Positions 40,994-50,987 are shown, numbered from the stretch's first letter. The stretch: 52,069 nt of DNA from Streptomyces bambusae (GCF_020532645.1 NZ_JAJAUZ010000053.1:1-52069); one strand, 5' to 3'. The notes: generated from the letters alone by a model not told the origin. Numbers and translations are program-made.

Positions 40994-43195
40994 TCAGGGG
41001 AGGCGGGCCGCGGCCCAGCCGAGGGCCGGGCTCCAGGCGCCGGGGGCCAGCCCGGTCGGCCGCTCGTACAGGTCCTCCTCGCGGTAGCGGCGGGTCCGCT
41101 CGTGCCAGAGCTGCACCCCGGCGAACCAGTTCTCCAGCCCGTGCACGTAGCCGTCCACCGCGGCCCGGTCCGCCGCCCCCAGCCGCAGGTCCTCGTACAG
41201 CACCGGCAGCCGGGTGGCGGCGATGTGCCGGAACTCCTCCAGGCGCTGGAGCAGCAGCCGGTGGCAGATGTGCACCGCCTCGGGGGCGCCGATGCCGAAG
41301 AAGTTGCGGGTGACGAGCACGTGGTTGTGCAGCTCGCCGTCCACCTCGATCTCCTTCTGGTACGACCAGAGGTCGTTGAGCAGGCAGCCGGCGTCGGCGA
41401 CCGCGTTCTCCAGCGACCGGACCGCGCCCGAGTCCAGCGCCTGCACCGGGACGGCGTGCGCCGTCCGGGCGAGGTGCATGGTGAGCGGGGAGCCGAAGGT
41501 GCGGCGGCGCATCTCCGCGTAGTCCACCGGGTCCGGGATGCGGTTCTGGAACTCGTTGCCGAGCTCCCACAGCCAGCTCTCCAGCATGTCCGCCACGGCG
41601 GCCCGGAACGCGGCCCGGCCGGCCGGCGCCATGCCCGGTGCGGTACGCCCCCACAGGTCGGCGAGGGCGCGCTCCATCGCGGTGACCGGCTCGGGTGCGC
41701 CGTCCGGCTCGTCCGCGGGCATCAGGGCGGTCAGACGGTCGACGGCCAGCCGGGCGCCCGGCAGGTCGTTGCCCCGCCCGAACACCAGCGGGAAGTAGTC
41801 GTCGGCGTACGTCCCCCAGGTCAGCCAGGCGGCGTTGAGGAACAGCTCCTCCGGGGCGGCGTCCGGGGCGATCCCGGCCGAGCAGAGGGCGAAGTCGTAG
41901 CCGCGGAGCCGCCGTTCGGTCCAGATCGCGGAGCCGGGATCGCCCGGCTGCGGGTCGACGAGCCCCATCCGGCGGGCCCACGCGACGGACTCCTCACGGG
42001 CCCGTGCGTGGTGCGGGCTGAGCCGCAGCGGGAACGGCGCGGGCACCTCCGGCACCACGGACGGCCCGGTCCGCTCGTACGGCACGTGGCTGAAGGACCG
42101 CCGCCGCAGGGCGGTCGAGCGGGGCGTGACCACCGACCGGAGGTCCAGAGCACTGGTCCCCAGGCCCTTCGGCAGGAAGGGCAGCGTCAACGGGGCGGTG
42201 GGCCGGGCCCCTTCGTTCATGTAGCGGCTGGAGACCATGTGCCACTCGTGGCCCCCGGACTGCCAGTCCTGCAGCCCCTTCGCGTACGCGAGGACCGCCG
42301 CGGTCTCCGCCGGGGTGAGGGCCTCCTCGGCGCACAGCGCGGGGAGTTCGGTGAGCGCGGTGTGCTCGAACTGGTGCAGCCGCGAGGTCAGCAGGTCGTT
42401 GCAGATCTCGGCGGCCTCCTGCGTCGGACAGCCGAGGAAGGTCTCCAGCACCAGGACCGCGTTGGACAGCTCGCCCTCGTCGGTCACCTCGCGCTCGTAG
42501 GAGAACAGGTCGTTGCGCAGGTGCACGGCGTCCGAGAACGCGTCCCGGAGCACGGTGAGCGGCCGCGAGCGGGCCACCCTTGCCGGCACCTCGGCGGCGG
42601 CGTACTCCACCAGACCGGCCGACCACGGGGCGCCGCCCACCTTGCGGCGCATCTCGACGTACTCCAGCGGGTTCGCCACCCGCCCGATGTCGATGTTCGC
42701 GAGCTCCCACATCGACTCGTCCAGCAGGTTGCGGGTGCTCTCGGAGAACCGTTCCCGCCAGTCCGCGGTCATCGCCGGGACGGTGCGCGCCCACAGGTCG
42801 GCGAGGCCCGCCTCCACCGGATTGGTCGCCTCGGGGAAGCCGGCGGCGAGGTCCGCCGGCATGAACGCCGCCAGCCGCTCCAGGTAGGCCTGGGCGCCCG
42901 CCCGGTCCTGGGTGCGCTTGAACACCTCCAGGAAGTGGTCGTCGAAGAAGAACACCCACACGTACCAGTCGGTGATCAGCGACAGGACCGCCGCATCGCA
43001 GTCCGGGTGGGTGTGCGCACACAGCAGGGCGTAGTCGTGGGCTTCGAGGTCCTCCGCGGTCCACACCCCGGAACCCTCCAGCATCCCCATCCCGCGGGCC
43101 CACCGTCTGGTGTGCTCCCGCGCCTCCTCCAGGTGCGGGTTGAGGCGCGCCGGATAGGGCACGTAGAACTCCGGCAGTCGGAACGGCTGCGTCAC
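40994..43195 (-). CDS. geoA: Germacradienol/geosmin synthase
   Basis: 733 aa. Bifunctional class I terpene cyclase. The N-terminal domain (FFFDDHFLE; NDLFSYERE) makes germacradienol/germacrene D from farnesyl diphosphate; the C-terminal domain (GTYADDYFP; NDLWSYQKE) fragments germacradienol to geosmin and acetone. Both domains have Asp and NSE motifs intact. The protein begins MTQPFRLPEFYVPYPARLNP, close to S. coelicolor SCO6073. GTG 43195 with AAAGG about 11 nt upstream. Length agrees with the family (about 725). Confidence 0.97.
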   Translation of the reverse strand: MTQPFRLPEFYVPYPARLNPHLEEAREHTRRWARGMGMLEGSGVWTAEDLEAHDYALLCAHTHPDCDAAVLSLITDWYVWVFFFDDHFLEVFKRTQDRAGAQAYLERLAAFMPADLAAGFPEATNPVEAGLADLWARTVPAMTADWRERFSESTRNLLDESMWELANIDIGRVANPLEYVEMRRKVGGAPWSAGLVEYAAAEVPARVARSRPLTVLRDAFSDAVHLRNDLFSYEREVTDEGELSNAVLVLETFLGCPTQEAAEICNDLLTSRLHQFEHTALTELPALCAEEALTPAETAAVLAYAKGLQDWQSGGHEWHMVSSRYMNEGARPTAPLTLPFLPKGLGTSALDLRSVVTPRSTALRRRSFSHVPYERTGPSVVPEVPAPFPLRLSPHHARAREESVAWARRMGLVDPQPGDPGSAIWTERRLRGYDFALCSAGIAPDAAPEELFLNAAWLTWGTYADDYFPLVFGRGNDLPGARLAVDRLTALMPADEPDGAPEPVTAMERALADLWGRTAPGMAPAGRAAFRAAVADMLESWLWELGNEFQNRIPDPVDYAEMRRRTFGSPLTMHLARTAHAVPVQALDSGAVRSLENAVADAGCLLNDLWSYQKEIEVDGELHNHVLVTRNFFGIGAPEAVHICHRLLLQRLEEFRHIAATRLPVLYEDLRLGAADRAAVDGYVHGLENWFAGVQLWHERTRRYREEDLYERPTGLAPGAWSPALGWAAARLP

Positions 43196-43383
43196 TTCGG
43201 GCTCGGCCTTTCGTCTGAGGGCGCGGGAGCCGGCGCACCCCCGCGCGGGAGCCGTGCCGTGCGCCCCCGCACGAGAATCAGCGGGGCACTACCCCCACCG
43301 GCCGTGCCCCATGGGGGAATTCACCGCATCAGGTGACCCGGGCGCCGATCCCGGGTGCGGCGGGCCGGTGACGGGGTACGGAA
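43196..43383. other. geoA upstream region
   Basis: About 190 bp before geoA (minus). It is G/C-rich with GAATTC-containing text near 43318-43324 and no confident sigma hexamers. It should contain the developmental promoter of geoA. Confidence 0.35.
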
Positions 43384-43414
43384 GAGGGGCGGAGCCGCCA
43401 CGGCCCCGCCCCTC
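43384..43414 (-). terminator. Hairpin downstream of cobN
   Basis: A 9-bp stem GAGGGGCGG / CCGCCCCTC with 13-nt loop, 40 nt beyond the cobN stop. The adjacent 43421-43440 holds two tandem ACCGGTCA repeats. Confidence 0.55.
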
Positions 43415-43454
43415 ACCTGCTCCGACCGGTCAACCGGTCACGCACACGGCGGAC

Positions 43455-46400
43455 TTACTCCGCCTCGCCCTCCAGGCTGCCCTCGGTGTCGAGGAACACC
43501 TGCCGCAGCGCCTCCAGCGTCTCCGCGTCCGGCTTCTCCCACATACCGCGGGACTCCGCCTCCAGCAGCCGCTCCGCGATGCCGTGCAGCGCCCACGGGT
43601 TGGCCTCCTGCAGGAACGCCCGGTTCTCCGGGTCCAGCACGTACGTCTGCGTCAGCTTGTCGTACATCCAGTCCGCGACCACGCCCGTCGTCGCGTCGTA
43701 CCCGAACAGGTAGTCCACCGTCGCGGCCAGCTCGAAGGCACCCTTGTAGCCGTGGCGGCGCATCGCCTCGATCCACTTCGGGTTCACCACCCGGGCCCGG
43801 AAGACCCGCGAGGTCTCCTCCACCAGGGTGCGGGTGCGCACCGTCTCCGGGCGGGTCGAGTCACCGATGTACGCCTCCGGAGCCGTGCCCCGCAGCGCCC
43901 GCACCGTCGCCACCATGCCGCCGTGGTACTGGAAGTAGTCGTCCGAGTCCGCGATGTCGTGCTCGCGGGTGTCCGTGTTCTTCGCGGCCACCGTGATCCG
44001 CTTGTACGCGGACTCCATCTCCTCGCGCGCCGGACGCCCGTTCAGCTCCCGGCCGTACGCGTAGCCGCCCCACACCGTGTACACCTCGGCGAGGTCGGCG
44101 TCCGTGCGCCAGTCCCGGCTGTCGATCAGCTGGAGGATGCCCGCACCGTACGTGCCCGGCCGCGAGCCGAAGATGCGGGTGGTGGCCCGCCGCTCGTCGC
44201 CGTGCTCCGCCAGGTCCGCCTGCGCGTGCGCCCGCACGAAGTTGGCCTCCGCCGGCTCGTCCAGCGAGGCCGCCAGCCGTACCGCGTCGTCCAGCAGCCC
44301 GATCACGTGGGGGAACGCGTCACGGAAGAAGCCCGAGATGCGCAGCGTCACGTCGATGCGCGGCCGGCCCAGCTCCTCGTACGGGACGGCCTCCAGGCCG
44401 GTGACCCGGCGCGAGGCCTCGTCCCACACCGGGCGAACGCCCAGCAGGGCCAGCGCCTCCGCCACGTCGTCGCCCGCCGTGCGCATCGCACTCGTGCCCC
44501 ACAGCGACAGGCCCACCGACGCCGGCCACTCGCCGTTGTCCGTGCGGTACCGCTCCAGCAGCGAATCGGCCAGCGCCTGCCCGGTCTCCCACGCGAGGCG
44601 CGACGGCACCGCCTTCGGGTCCACCGAGTAGAAGTTGCGGCCCGTCGGCAGCACGTTCACCAGGCCGCGCAGCGGCGAACCCGACGGGCCCGCCGGCACG
44701 AAACCGCCGTTCAGCGCGTGCACCGCGTGGTCGATCTCGTCGGTCGTCGCGGCCAGCCGCGGCACCACCTCACGGGCCGCGAACGCCAGGACGTCGGCCA
44801 CGCCCTGCGGGTGCCCGGCCGCCACCGAGGCCACCGCGTCCGGCGCCCAGCCGGCCGCCTCCATCGCCTCGACCAGGGCCCGCGCCGTCTCCTCCGCGGC
44901 GTCCGCGGTGGTGCGGGTGGCCGCCGACTCGTCCAGGCCCAGCGCCTCGCGCAGGCCCGGCAGCGCCGTCGTACCGCCCCAGATCTGGCGGGCCCGCAGG
45001 ATCGCCAGCACCAGGTTCACCCGCTCCGGGCCGGTCGGCGCGCCGCCCAGCACGTGCAGGCCGTCGCGGATCTGCGCGTCCTTGACCTCGCACAGCCAGC
45101 CGTCGACGTGCAGCAGGAAGTCGTCGAAGCCGTCGTCGTCCGGACGCTCCTCCAGACCCAGGTCGTGGTCCAGCTTCGCGGCCTGGATCAGCGTCCAGAT
45201 CTGCGCCCGGATCGCCGGCAGCTTCGCCGGGTCCATCGAGGAGATCTGCGCGTACTCGTCGAGGTGCTGCTCCAGCCGGGCGATGTCCCCGTAAGAGTCG
45301 GCGCGCGCCATCGGCGGCACCAGGTGGTCGACCAGCGTCGCGTGCACCCGGCGCTTGGCCTGGGTGCCCTCGCCCGGGTCGTTCACGAGGAACGGGTACA
45401 CCAGCGGCAGGTCGCCCAGCGCCGCATCGGGCGCGCACGCCGCAGACAGGCCCGCGTTCTTGCCCGGCAGCCACTCCAGGTTGCCGTGCTTGCCCAGGTG
45501 GATCATCGCGTCGGCGCCGAAACCGCCGTCCGCGGCCGCGGCCTGGATCCACCGGTACGCCGCCAGGTAGTGGTGCGACGGCGGCAGGTCCGGGTCGTGG
45601 TAGATCGCGATCGGGTTCTCGCCGAAGCCGCGCGGCGGCTGGATCAGGATCAGCAGGTTGCCGCGGCGCAGCGCCGCCAGCACGATGTCGCCGTCCGGGT
45701 CGCCGCCTCTGCCCACCCGCGAACGGTCCAGGAACATCTCGCCCGGCGCCGGACCCCAGTGCTCCTCGACCGCCTCGCGCAGCTCCGCGGGCAACCCGGC
45801 GTACCAGCGGCGGTAGTCCGCCGCCGGGATCCGCACCGGGTTGCGGGCCATCTGCTCGTCGGTCAGCCAGTCCTGGTCGTGACCGCCCGCCTCGATCAGC
45901 GCGCGGATCAGCTCGTCGCCGTCGCCCGAGACCAGGCCGGGGATCTCCTCCTCCGGACCGAAGTCGTAGCCCTCGGCGCGCAGCCGGCGCAGCAGCGCCA
46001 CCGCACTCGCCGGGGTGTCCAGGCCGACCGCGTTGCCGATCCGGGAGTGCTTCGTCGGGTACGCCGACAGCACCAGCGCGATCCGCTTCTCCGCGTTCGG
46101 GGTGTGCCGCAGCTTCGCGTGCCGCAGCGCGATGCCCGCCACCCGGGCGGCCCGCTCGGGGTCGGCCACGTACGCCGGCAGGCCGTCCCGGTCGATCTCC
46201 TTGAAGGAGAACGGAACCGTGATCAGGCGGCCGTCGAACTCCGGCACCGCGACCTGGCTGGCGGCGTCCAGCGGCGACAGCCCCTCGTCGTTCTCCTCCC
46301 AGGCGCTGCGCGACCCGGTCAGGCACAGGGCCTGGAGGATCGGCACGTCGAGCGCGGCCAGCGCACCCGCGTCCCAGGCCTCCTCGTCACCGCCTGCGGA

Positions 46401-47078
46401 GGCGTCCGCCGGGCGGGTGCCGCCGGCGGCGAGCACCGTGGTGACGATGGCGTCGGCGTGCGCCAGTTCGGCCAGCAGCTCGGGCTCGGGGGTGCGCAGC
46501 GAGGACACGTACAGCGGGGCGGGCGTGCCGCCGGCCTCGGTGATCGCATCGCACAGGGCGTGCACGAAGGCCGTGTTCCCGCTCATCTGGTGGGCGCGGT
46601 AGTACAGCACCGCGATCCGCGGGCCGTACGCGCGGACCGGGGTGCGCTCCAGCGGGCCCCAGGTCGGGGCGGCGGCTGGGGCGTCGAAGCCGTGGCCGGT
46701 CAGCAGCACGGTGTCGGAGAGGAACCGGGCCAGCTGCGCCAGGTTCGCGGGGCCGCCGTGCGCCAGGTAGGCGTGGGCCTCGGCGGCGATGCCGATCGGC
46801 ACCGTGGAGGCGGCCATCAGCTGGGCGTCGGGGGCCTGTTCGCCGGTGAGGACCACCACCGGCCGGTCCTGGCCGGGCGCCAGCAGCACGTCCAGCCCCT
46901 CCTGCCAGGCGCGCAGGCCGCCGAGCAGCCGTACGACGACCAGCTCCACGCCGTCGAGCAGACCGGGCAGGTCGTCGAGGGGGAGCCGGGAGGGGTTCGC
47001 GAAGCGGTACGGAACCGGGCCCTCCGCAGCGCGGGCGCTGAGCAGATCGGTGTCGGACGTCGACAGCAGCAGGATCAT
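43455..47078 (-). CDS. cobN: Cobaltochelatase subunit CobN
   Basis: 1207 aa, usual for the family. Large subunit of the ATP-dependent aerobic cobalt chelatase that inserts Co into hydrogenobyrinate diamide (it needs CobS/T or ChlI/D-type partners, which are not in this window). Family segments include YPTKHSRIGNAVGLDTPASA, HHYLAAYRWIQ, IHLGKHGNLEWLPGK, GTNARTIDP-like counterpart LPTGRNFYSVDP, and LWGTSAMRTAGDD. ATG 47078 is 11 nt after GAGGAAGG. A cobalamin riboswitch fills its leader. Confidence 0.95.
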   Translation of the reverse strand: MILLLSTSDTDLLSARAAEGPVPYRFANPSRLPLDDLPGLLDGVELVVVRLLGGLRAWQEGLDVLLAPGQDRPVVVLTGEQAPDAQLMAASTVPIGIAAEAHAYLAHGGPANLAQLARFLSDTVLLTGHGFDAPAAAPTWGPLERTPVRAYGPRIAVLYYRAHQMSGNTAFVHALCDAITEAGGTPAPLYVSSLRTPEPELLAELAHADAIVTTVLAAGGTRPADASAGGDEEAWDAGALAALDVPILQALCLTGSRSAWEENDEGLSPLDAASQVAVPEFDGRLITVPFSFKEIDRDGLPAYVADPERAARVAGIALRHAKLRHTPNAEKRIALVLSAYPTKHSRIGNAVGLDTPASAVALLRRLRAEGYDFGPEEEIPGLVSGDGDELIRALIEAGGHDQDWLTDEQMARNPVRIPAADYRRWYAGLPAELREAVEEHWGPAPGEMFLDRSRVGRGGDPDGDIVLAALRRGNLLILIQPPRGFGENPIAIYHDPDLPPSHHYLAAYRWIQAAAADGGFGADAMIHLGKHGNLEWLPGKNAGLSAACAPDAALGDLPLVYPFLVNDPGEGTQAKRRVHATLVDHLVPPMARADSYGDIARLEQHLDEYAQISSMDPAKLPAIRAQIWTLIQAAKLDHDLGLEERPDDDGFDDFLLHVDGWLCEVKDAQIRDGLHVLGGAPTGPERVNLVLAILRARQIWGGTTALPGLREALGLDESAATRTTADAAEETARALVEAMEAAGWAPDAVASVAAGHPQGVADVLAFAAREVVPRLAATTDEIDHAVHALNGGFVPAGPSGSPLRGLVNVLPTGRNFYSVDPKAVPSRLAWETGQALADSLLERYRTDNGEWPASVGLSLWGTSAMRTAGDDVAEALALLGVRPVWDEASRRVTGLEAVPYEELGRPRIDVTLRISGFFRDAFPHVIGLLDDAVRLAASLDEPAEANFVRAHAQADLAEHGDERRATTRIFGSRPGTYGAGILQLIDSRDWRTDADLAEVYTVWGGYAYGRELNGRPAREEMESAYKRITVAAKNTDTREHDIADSDDYFQYHGGMVATVRALRGTAPEAYIGDSTRPETVRTRTLVEETSRVFRARVVNPKWIEAMRRHGYKGAFELAATVDYLFGYDATTGVVADWMYDKLTQTYVLDPENRAFLQEANPWALHGIAERLLEAESRGMWEKPDAETLEALRQVFLDTEGSLEGEAE

Positions 47079-47120
47079 GCGGCGGCAGGCCTTCCTCGGG
47101 GTTTCCGCGCCCCGGGCAGT

Positions 47121-47275
47121 GAGGACGACGGGAGTTCCTGACTCACCCGGCCGCCGCAGGGGCAGCCGCCGGGCTCACAGTGGCGGGACCGCGCCGGAGT
47201 CTCACCGGGCTTCCTCCCATGTCGCCGTCCTCGGCGATGACGGACCAGTCGGCCCGCCGAGGGGCATCCTATGCG
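47121..47275 (-). promoter_or_regulatory. Cobalamin riboswitch in the cobN leader
   Basis: On the minus strand the aptamer reads GCATAGGATGCCCCTCGG at its start, GGGAGGAAGCCCGGTGAGAC, the B12 box GCGGTCCCGCCACTGTGA (near 47175-47192) and GAGTCAGGAACTCCCGTCG at its end. These match the conserved adenosylcobalamin aptamer. A CGGGG / CCCCG hairpin (around 47100-47118) next to GAGGAAGG could hide the ribosome binding site when ligand is bound. It should repress cobN when vitamin B12 is plentiful. It lies on the strand opposite the start of cobG. Confidence 0.92.
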
Positions 47276-47389
47276 CCGCCCGCACCGTGCGGGAGAGGGG
47301 GTTGTCCCAGGTCGAGGCGCGACCCGGGGGCACGGGAGGTGGCGTCGGCCACAGGCCGGGCCCGCGGAATCGTGGGTATGCTCGCCGCC

Positions 47390-48811
47390 ATGCCACCGCC
47401 CCCCTCCGACGCATCCCGTGACGAACCCGTCATACGGGAGCGCGGCGACGCCTGCCCCGGTGCGCTGCGACTGCACGCGGCGGACGACGGGTTCCTGGCG
47501 CGCGTCCGGATCCCCGCCGGACTGCTCGGCGTACGGCAGGCCGGACTGCTCGCCGACGCTGCGGACCAGTTCGGTGACGGGCAGCTGGAACTGACCTCCC
47601 GGGGCAACGTGCAGCTGCGCGGCCTCGCCGACGGCTGCGTCGCGGCCCTCGCCGGCCTGCTGGACGAGGCCGGACTGCTGCCGGCACCCGGCCACGAGCG
47701 GATCCGCAACATCGTGGCCGGTCCGCTGTCGGCACCCGGCGATCCGCAGTGGCCCCACGTGCGGCCCTGGGCGCTGGAGCTCGACCGGCTGCTGTGCGCC
47801 AACACCCGGGTCACCGCACTCTCCGGCCGCTTCCTGTTCGCCTTCGACGACGGCCGCGGCGACGTGGCGGCACTCGGCCCCGACATCACCGTGCTGGGCC
47901 GTCCGCAGCAGCGCGCCCTGCTGCGGACGGGAGCCGCCGCCGACGGCGTCGAGGTGGCCGCCGCGGACGCGGCCCGGGCCGCGCTGATCGCCGCCGAGTA
48001 CTTCCTCGACGCCGCCGAAGCGGCCGGCACCCGGGCCTGGAGGGTCCGCGAACTCCCGCCTGAACACGGCCTTGCCGCAAGGGAGTTGGCGGACCGACTG
48101 GAGGCTGCCGGGATCGCCGCCGAGCCGGTCGGCACCGTGGACTGGCCGCGGTCGGGGGCACCCCGGCCGGGAGTGGCGCGGGACGGCTCGCTCTGCGCAC
48201 TCGTCCCCCTCGGGCGGCTGACGTCAGGGCAGTTGAGGCTGCTCGCGCGGGCCGCCGCCGAACGCGGCGGAGAGCTGCTGATCACCCCGTGGCGGAGCGT
48301 GGTCCTGCCGCCGGGAGCCGGATCCGGGTCCGACGCGGGCACCGGAGCCGGGAGCGGCGTGGCCGACGACCTGGTCCGCGGTGGGCTCGTCGTCGCCGGC
48401 GGCAGTGACTGGCAGGGCGTCACCGCCTGTACGGGCCGGCCCGGTTGCGCCAAGGCGCTGGCCGACGTACGAGCCGACGCCGCCGCCGTCGCCCCCCGGT
48501 CCCGCGGGCCGCTGCCCGTCCACTGGTCCGGCTGCGAACGGCGCTGCGGTCATCCGCAGGGCACCGCCTGGGTCGATCTGGTGGCCACCGGCGGCGGGTA
48601 TGAACTCGCCGTCCATGGGCAGGAGTTGTCCGCCGCACCCGCATCCGTGCCCGACCTGGCGGCGGCCCTGGCCGCCGCCCGCGCCACCCCGGCACCCGGC
48701 TCCGCCGGGCTGCCCGTTTGCCCGCCGAGACCGGCACCTCCCGCAGGACCGGCAGGCACGGCACGTCCCGAGAGTTCCGCAAGTTCCGAATCCGACGCAG
48801 TGCAGAGATGA
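47390..48811 (+). CDS. cobG: Precorrin-3B synthase CobG
   Basis: 473 aa. Nitrite/sulfite-reductase-like monooxygenase that makes precorrin-3B with O2, which identifies the aerobic B12 route. Cluster ligands CTGRPGC (C-x5-C) and CERRC (C-x3-C) are present, plus ELTSRGNVQLRGL and RNIVAGPLSAPG. ATG 47390 is preferred because a TATGCT hexamer lies just upstream (leaderless spacing within 1 nt); ATG 47378 is also possible. The C-terminal 40 residues are Pro/Ser-rich. It overlaps cobH by 4 nt (ATGA). Confidence 0.92.
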   Translation: MPPPPSDASRDEPVIRERGDACPGALRLHAADDGFLARVRIPAGLLGVRQAGLLADAADQFGDGQLELTSRGNVQLRGLADGCVAALAGLLDEAGLLPAPGHERIRNIVAGPLSAPGDPQWPHVRPWALELDRLLCANTRVTALSGRFLFAFDDGRGDVAALGPDITVLGRPQQRALLRTGAAADGVEVAAADAARAALIAAEYFLDAAEAAGTRAWRVRELPPEHGLAARELADRLEAAGIAAEPVGTVDWPRSGAPRPGVARDGSLCALVPLGRLTSGQLRLLARAAAERGGELLITPWRSVVLPPGAGSGSDAGTGAGSGVADDLVRGGLVVAGGSDWQGVTACTGRPGCAKALADVRADAAAVAPRSRGPLPVHWSGCERRCGHPQGTAWVDLVATGGGYELAVHGQELSAAPASVPDLAAALAAARATPAPGSAGLPVCPPRPAPPAGPAGTARPESSASSESDAVQR

Positions 48812-49455
48812 GCGAGTACACAGTGTTTGAGTACGAGAAGGACGGGGCGGCCATCTACCGCCAGTCCTTTGCCACGATCCGCGCCGAGGCGGACCTCGCC
48901 GGGCTGCCGGCCTCGGTCGCGCAGGTCGCCGTACGCATGATCCACGCCTGCGGAATGACGGACCTCACCCGCGACCTCGGCTACACCGACGACGTCGTGC
49001 TGAACGCCCGCGCGGCGCTGCACGCCGGCGCGCCGGTCCTCTGCGACGTGCAGATGGTCGCCAGCGGCGTCACCCGCAAGCGGCTGCCCGCCGGCAACGA
49101 CGTGCTGTGCACCCTCTCCGACCCCGAAGTCCCGGCGCTCGCCGCCAAGATGGGCACCACGCGCAGCGCCGCCGCGCTCGAACTCTGGCGCGACCGCGGC
49201 CTCCTGGAGGGCTCCGTCGTCGCCGTCGGCAACGCGCCGACCGCCCTGTTCCGGCTGCTGGAGATGATCGAGGAGGGCGCCCCGCGCCCGGCCGCCGTCA
49301 TCGGCGTCCCCGTCGGCTTCATCGGCGCCGCCGAGTCCAAGGACGCGCTGGCCGCCCACTCCTCCGGCCTGCAGCACCTGATAGTCCGGGGCCGCCGGGG
49401 CGGCAGCGCCATCGCCGCCGCCGCGATCAACGCGATTGCGAGCGAAGAAGAGTGA
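48808..49455 (+). CDS. cobH: Precorrin-8X methylmutase CobH
   Basis: 215 aa. Moves the C11 methyl to C12, giving hydrogenobyrinate. Family segments are SFATIRAEADLAGLP, IHACGMTDL (catalytic His), RKRLPAGNDVLCTLSDP and VGNAPTALFRLLEMIEEG, and GVPVGFIGAAESK. ATG 48808 overlaps the cobG stop (ATGA); its own stop overlaps the cobIJ GTG (GTGA). The operon is therefore tightly coupled. Confidence 0.95.
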   Translation: MSEYTVFEYEKDGAAIYRQSFATIRAEADLAGLPASVAQVAVRMIHACGMTDLTRDLGYTDDVVLNARAALHAGAPVLCDVQMVASGVTRKRLPAGNDVLCTLSDPEVPALAAKMGTTRSAAALELWRDRGLLEGSVVAVGNAPTALFRLLEMIEEGAPRPAAVIGVPVGFIGAAESKDALAAHSSGLQHLIVRGRRGGSAIAAAAINAIASEEE

Positions 49456-50987
49456 GCGGGCGTCAGGCAAACGGCGAACAGCAGCCCGGCCGTCTCTACG
49501 GCGTGGGCCTCGGACCCGGCGACCCCTCGCTGATGACGCTGCGCGCCGTGCAGATCATCGCCGAGGCCGACGTGATCGCCTACCACAGCGCACGGCACGG
49601 GCGGTCCATCGCCCGCTCCATCGCAGCCGAGCACCTGCGCGCCGACCACATCGAAGAGCCGCTGGTCTACCCGGTGACCACCGAGACCACCGACCACCCC
49701 GGCGGCTACCAGGGCGCCATGGACGAGTTCTACGCCGCGTCCGCCGCCCGGCTCGCCGCCCACCTCGACGCCGGCCGCACGGTGGCGGTGCTCGCCGAGG
49801 GCGACCCGCTCTTCTACGGCTCGTACATGCACATGCACAAGCGGCTCGCCGACCGCTACCCGACCGAGGTCGTGCCCGGCGTGACCTCCGTCAGCGCGGC
49901 CGCCGCCCGCCTGCAGACGCCGCTGGTCGAGGGCGAGGAGGTGCTGACGATCCTGCCCGGCACGCTGCCCGAGGAGGAGCTCACCGCCCGGCTCGCCGCC
50001 ACCGACTCGGCCGTCGTCATGAAGCTCGGCCGCACCTTCCCCGCCGTGCAGCGGGCGATGGACAAGTCCGGCCGGCTGGCCGAGGCCCGCTACGTGGAGC
50101 GCGCCACCATGGCGGGCGAGCGCACCGGGATGCTCGCGGACACCGACCCGGAGACCGTGCCGTACTTCGCGGTCGCCGTCGTGCCCAGCCGCGTCGGCAA
50201 CCCCGGCACGCCCGGCACGCCCGCGGTGGAGCCCGGTCCGGGCGAGGTCGCGGTCGTCGGCACCGGGCCGGCCGGCCCGCTGTGGCTGACCCCCGAGACC
50301 CGGCGGGCCCTCGCCGACGCCGACGTCCTCGTCGGCTACACCACCTACCTCGACCGGGTGCCCCGCCGCCCCGGCCAGATCCGGCACGGCTCCGACAACA
50401 AGGTGGAGTCCGAGCGCGCCGAGTTCGCCCTCGACCTCGCCCGCCGCGGCCACCGGGTGGCCGTGGTGTCCGGCGGCGACCCGGGCGTGTTCGCCATGGC
50501 CACCGCCGTGCTGGAGGTGGCCGCGCAGGACCCGTACCGCGAGGTGCCGGTGCGGGTGCTGCCCGGTGTGACGGCGGCGAACGCGGCGGCCGCCGCGGCC
50601 GGCGCCCCCCTCGGCCACGACTACGCGACCATCTCGCTCTCCGACCGCCTCAAGCCGTGGGACGTCATCGCCGAGCGGCTCACCGCGGCCGCCCGCGCCG
50701 ACCTGGTGCTCGCGCTGTACAACCCGGGCTCCCGCAGCCGCACCTGGCAGGTGGAGAAGGCCCGCGACCTGCTGCTGGACCTGCGCTCCCCGCAGACCCC
50801 GGTGGTCGTCGCCCGCGACGTCGGCGGCCCCGAGCAGTCCGTCCGCATCGTCACCCTGGCCACGCTGGAGCCGACCGAGGTCGACATGCGCACGCTGCTG
50901 CTCATCGGCTCCTCGCAGACGCAGGTCACCGAGCGTGCCGACGGCAGCCGGGTCACCTGGACGCCCCGCCGCTACCCGGAGGCCTGA
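49452..50987 (+). CDS. cobIJ: Fused precorrin-2 C20- / precorrin-3B C17-methyltransferase CobIJ
   Basis: 511 aa, a natural fusion. The N-terminal half (LYGVGLGPGDPSLMTLRAV...VAVLAEGDPLFYGSYMHM...VVPGVTSVSAAAA) is CobI; after a Gly/Pro linker near residue 255 the second half (VAVVGTGPAGPLWLTPETRRAL...VVSGGDPGVFAMATAVLE...VLPGVTAANAAAA...LALYNPGSRSRTWQ) is CobJ. Both retain GxGPG and GDP SAM-binding loops. GTG start overlaps cobH stop. The same fusion is common in Streptomyces. Confidence 0.95.
   Translation: MSGRQANGEQQPGRLYGVGLGPGDPSLMTLRAVQIIAEADVIAYHSARHGRSIARSIAAEHLRADHIEEPLVYPVTTETTDHPGGYQGAMDEFYAASAARLAAHLDAGRTVAVLAEGDPLFYGSYMHMHKRLADRYPTEVVPGVTSVSAAAARLQTPLVEGEEVLTILPGTLPEEELTARLAATDSAVVMKLGRTFPAVQRAMDKSGRLAEARYVERATMAGERTGMLADTDPETVPYFAVAVVPSRVGNPGTPGTPAVEPGPGEVAVVGTGPAGPLWLTPETRRALADADVLVGYTTYLDRVPRRPGQIRHGSDNKVESERAEFALDLARRGHRVAVVSGGDPGVFAMATAVLEVAAQDPYREVPVRVLPGVTAANAAAAAAGAPLGHDYATISLSDRLKPWDVIAERLTAAARADLVLALYNPGSRSRTWQVEKARDLLLDLRSPQTPVVVARDVGGPEQSVRIVTLATLEPTEVDMRTLLLIGSSQTQVTERADGSRVTWTPRRYPEA

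Noticed and set aside
43421..43440. Tandem ACCGGTCA near the cobN 3' end as a recombination or operator site
   Set aside because: Only two short copies with no other symmetry and no nearby recombinase or regulator.
47180..47389. Extension of cobG upstream through the riboswitch region
   Set aside because: The frame is open, but the DNA is the antisense of a conserved B12 aptamer, and the CobG-like sequence starts after 47390.
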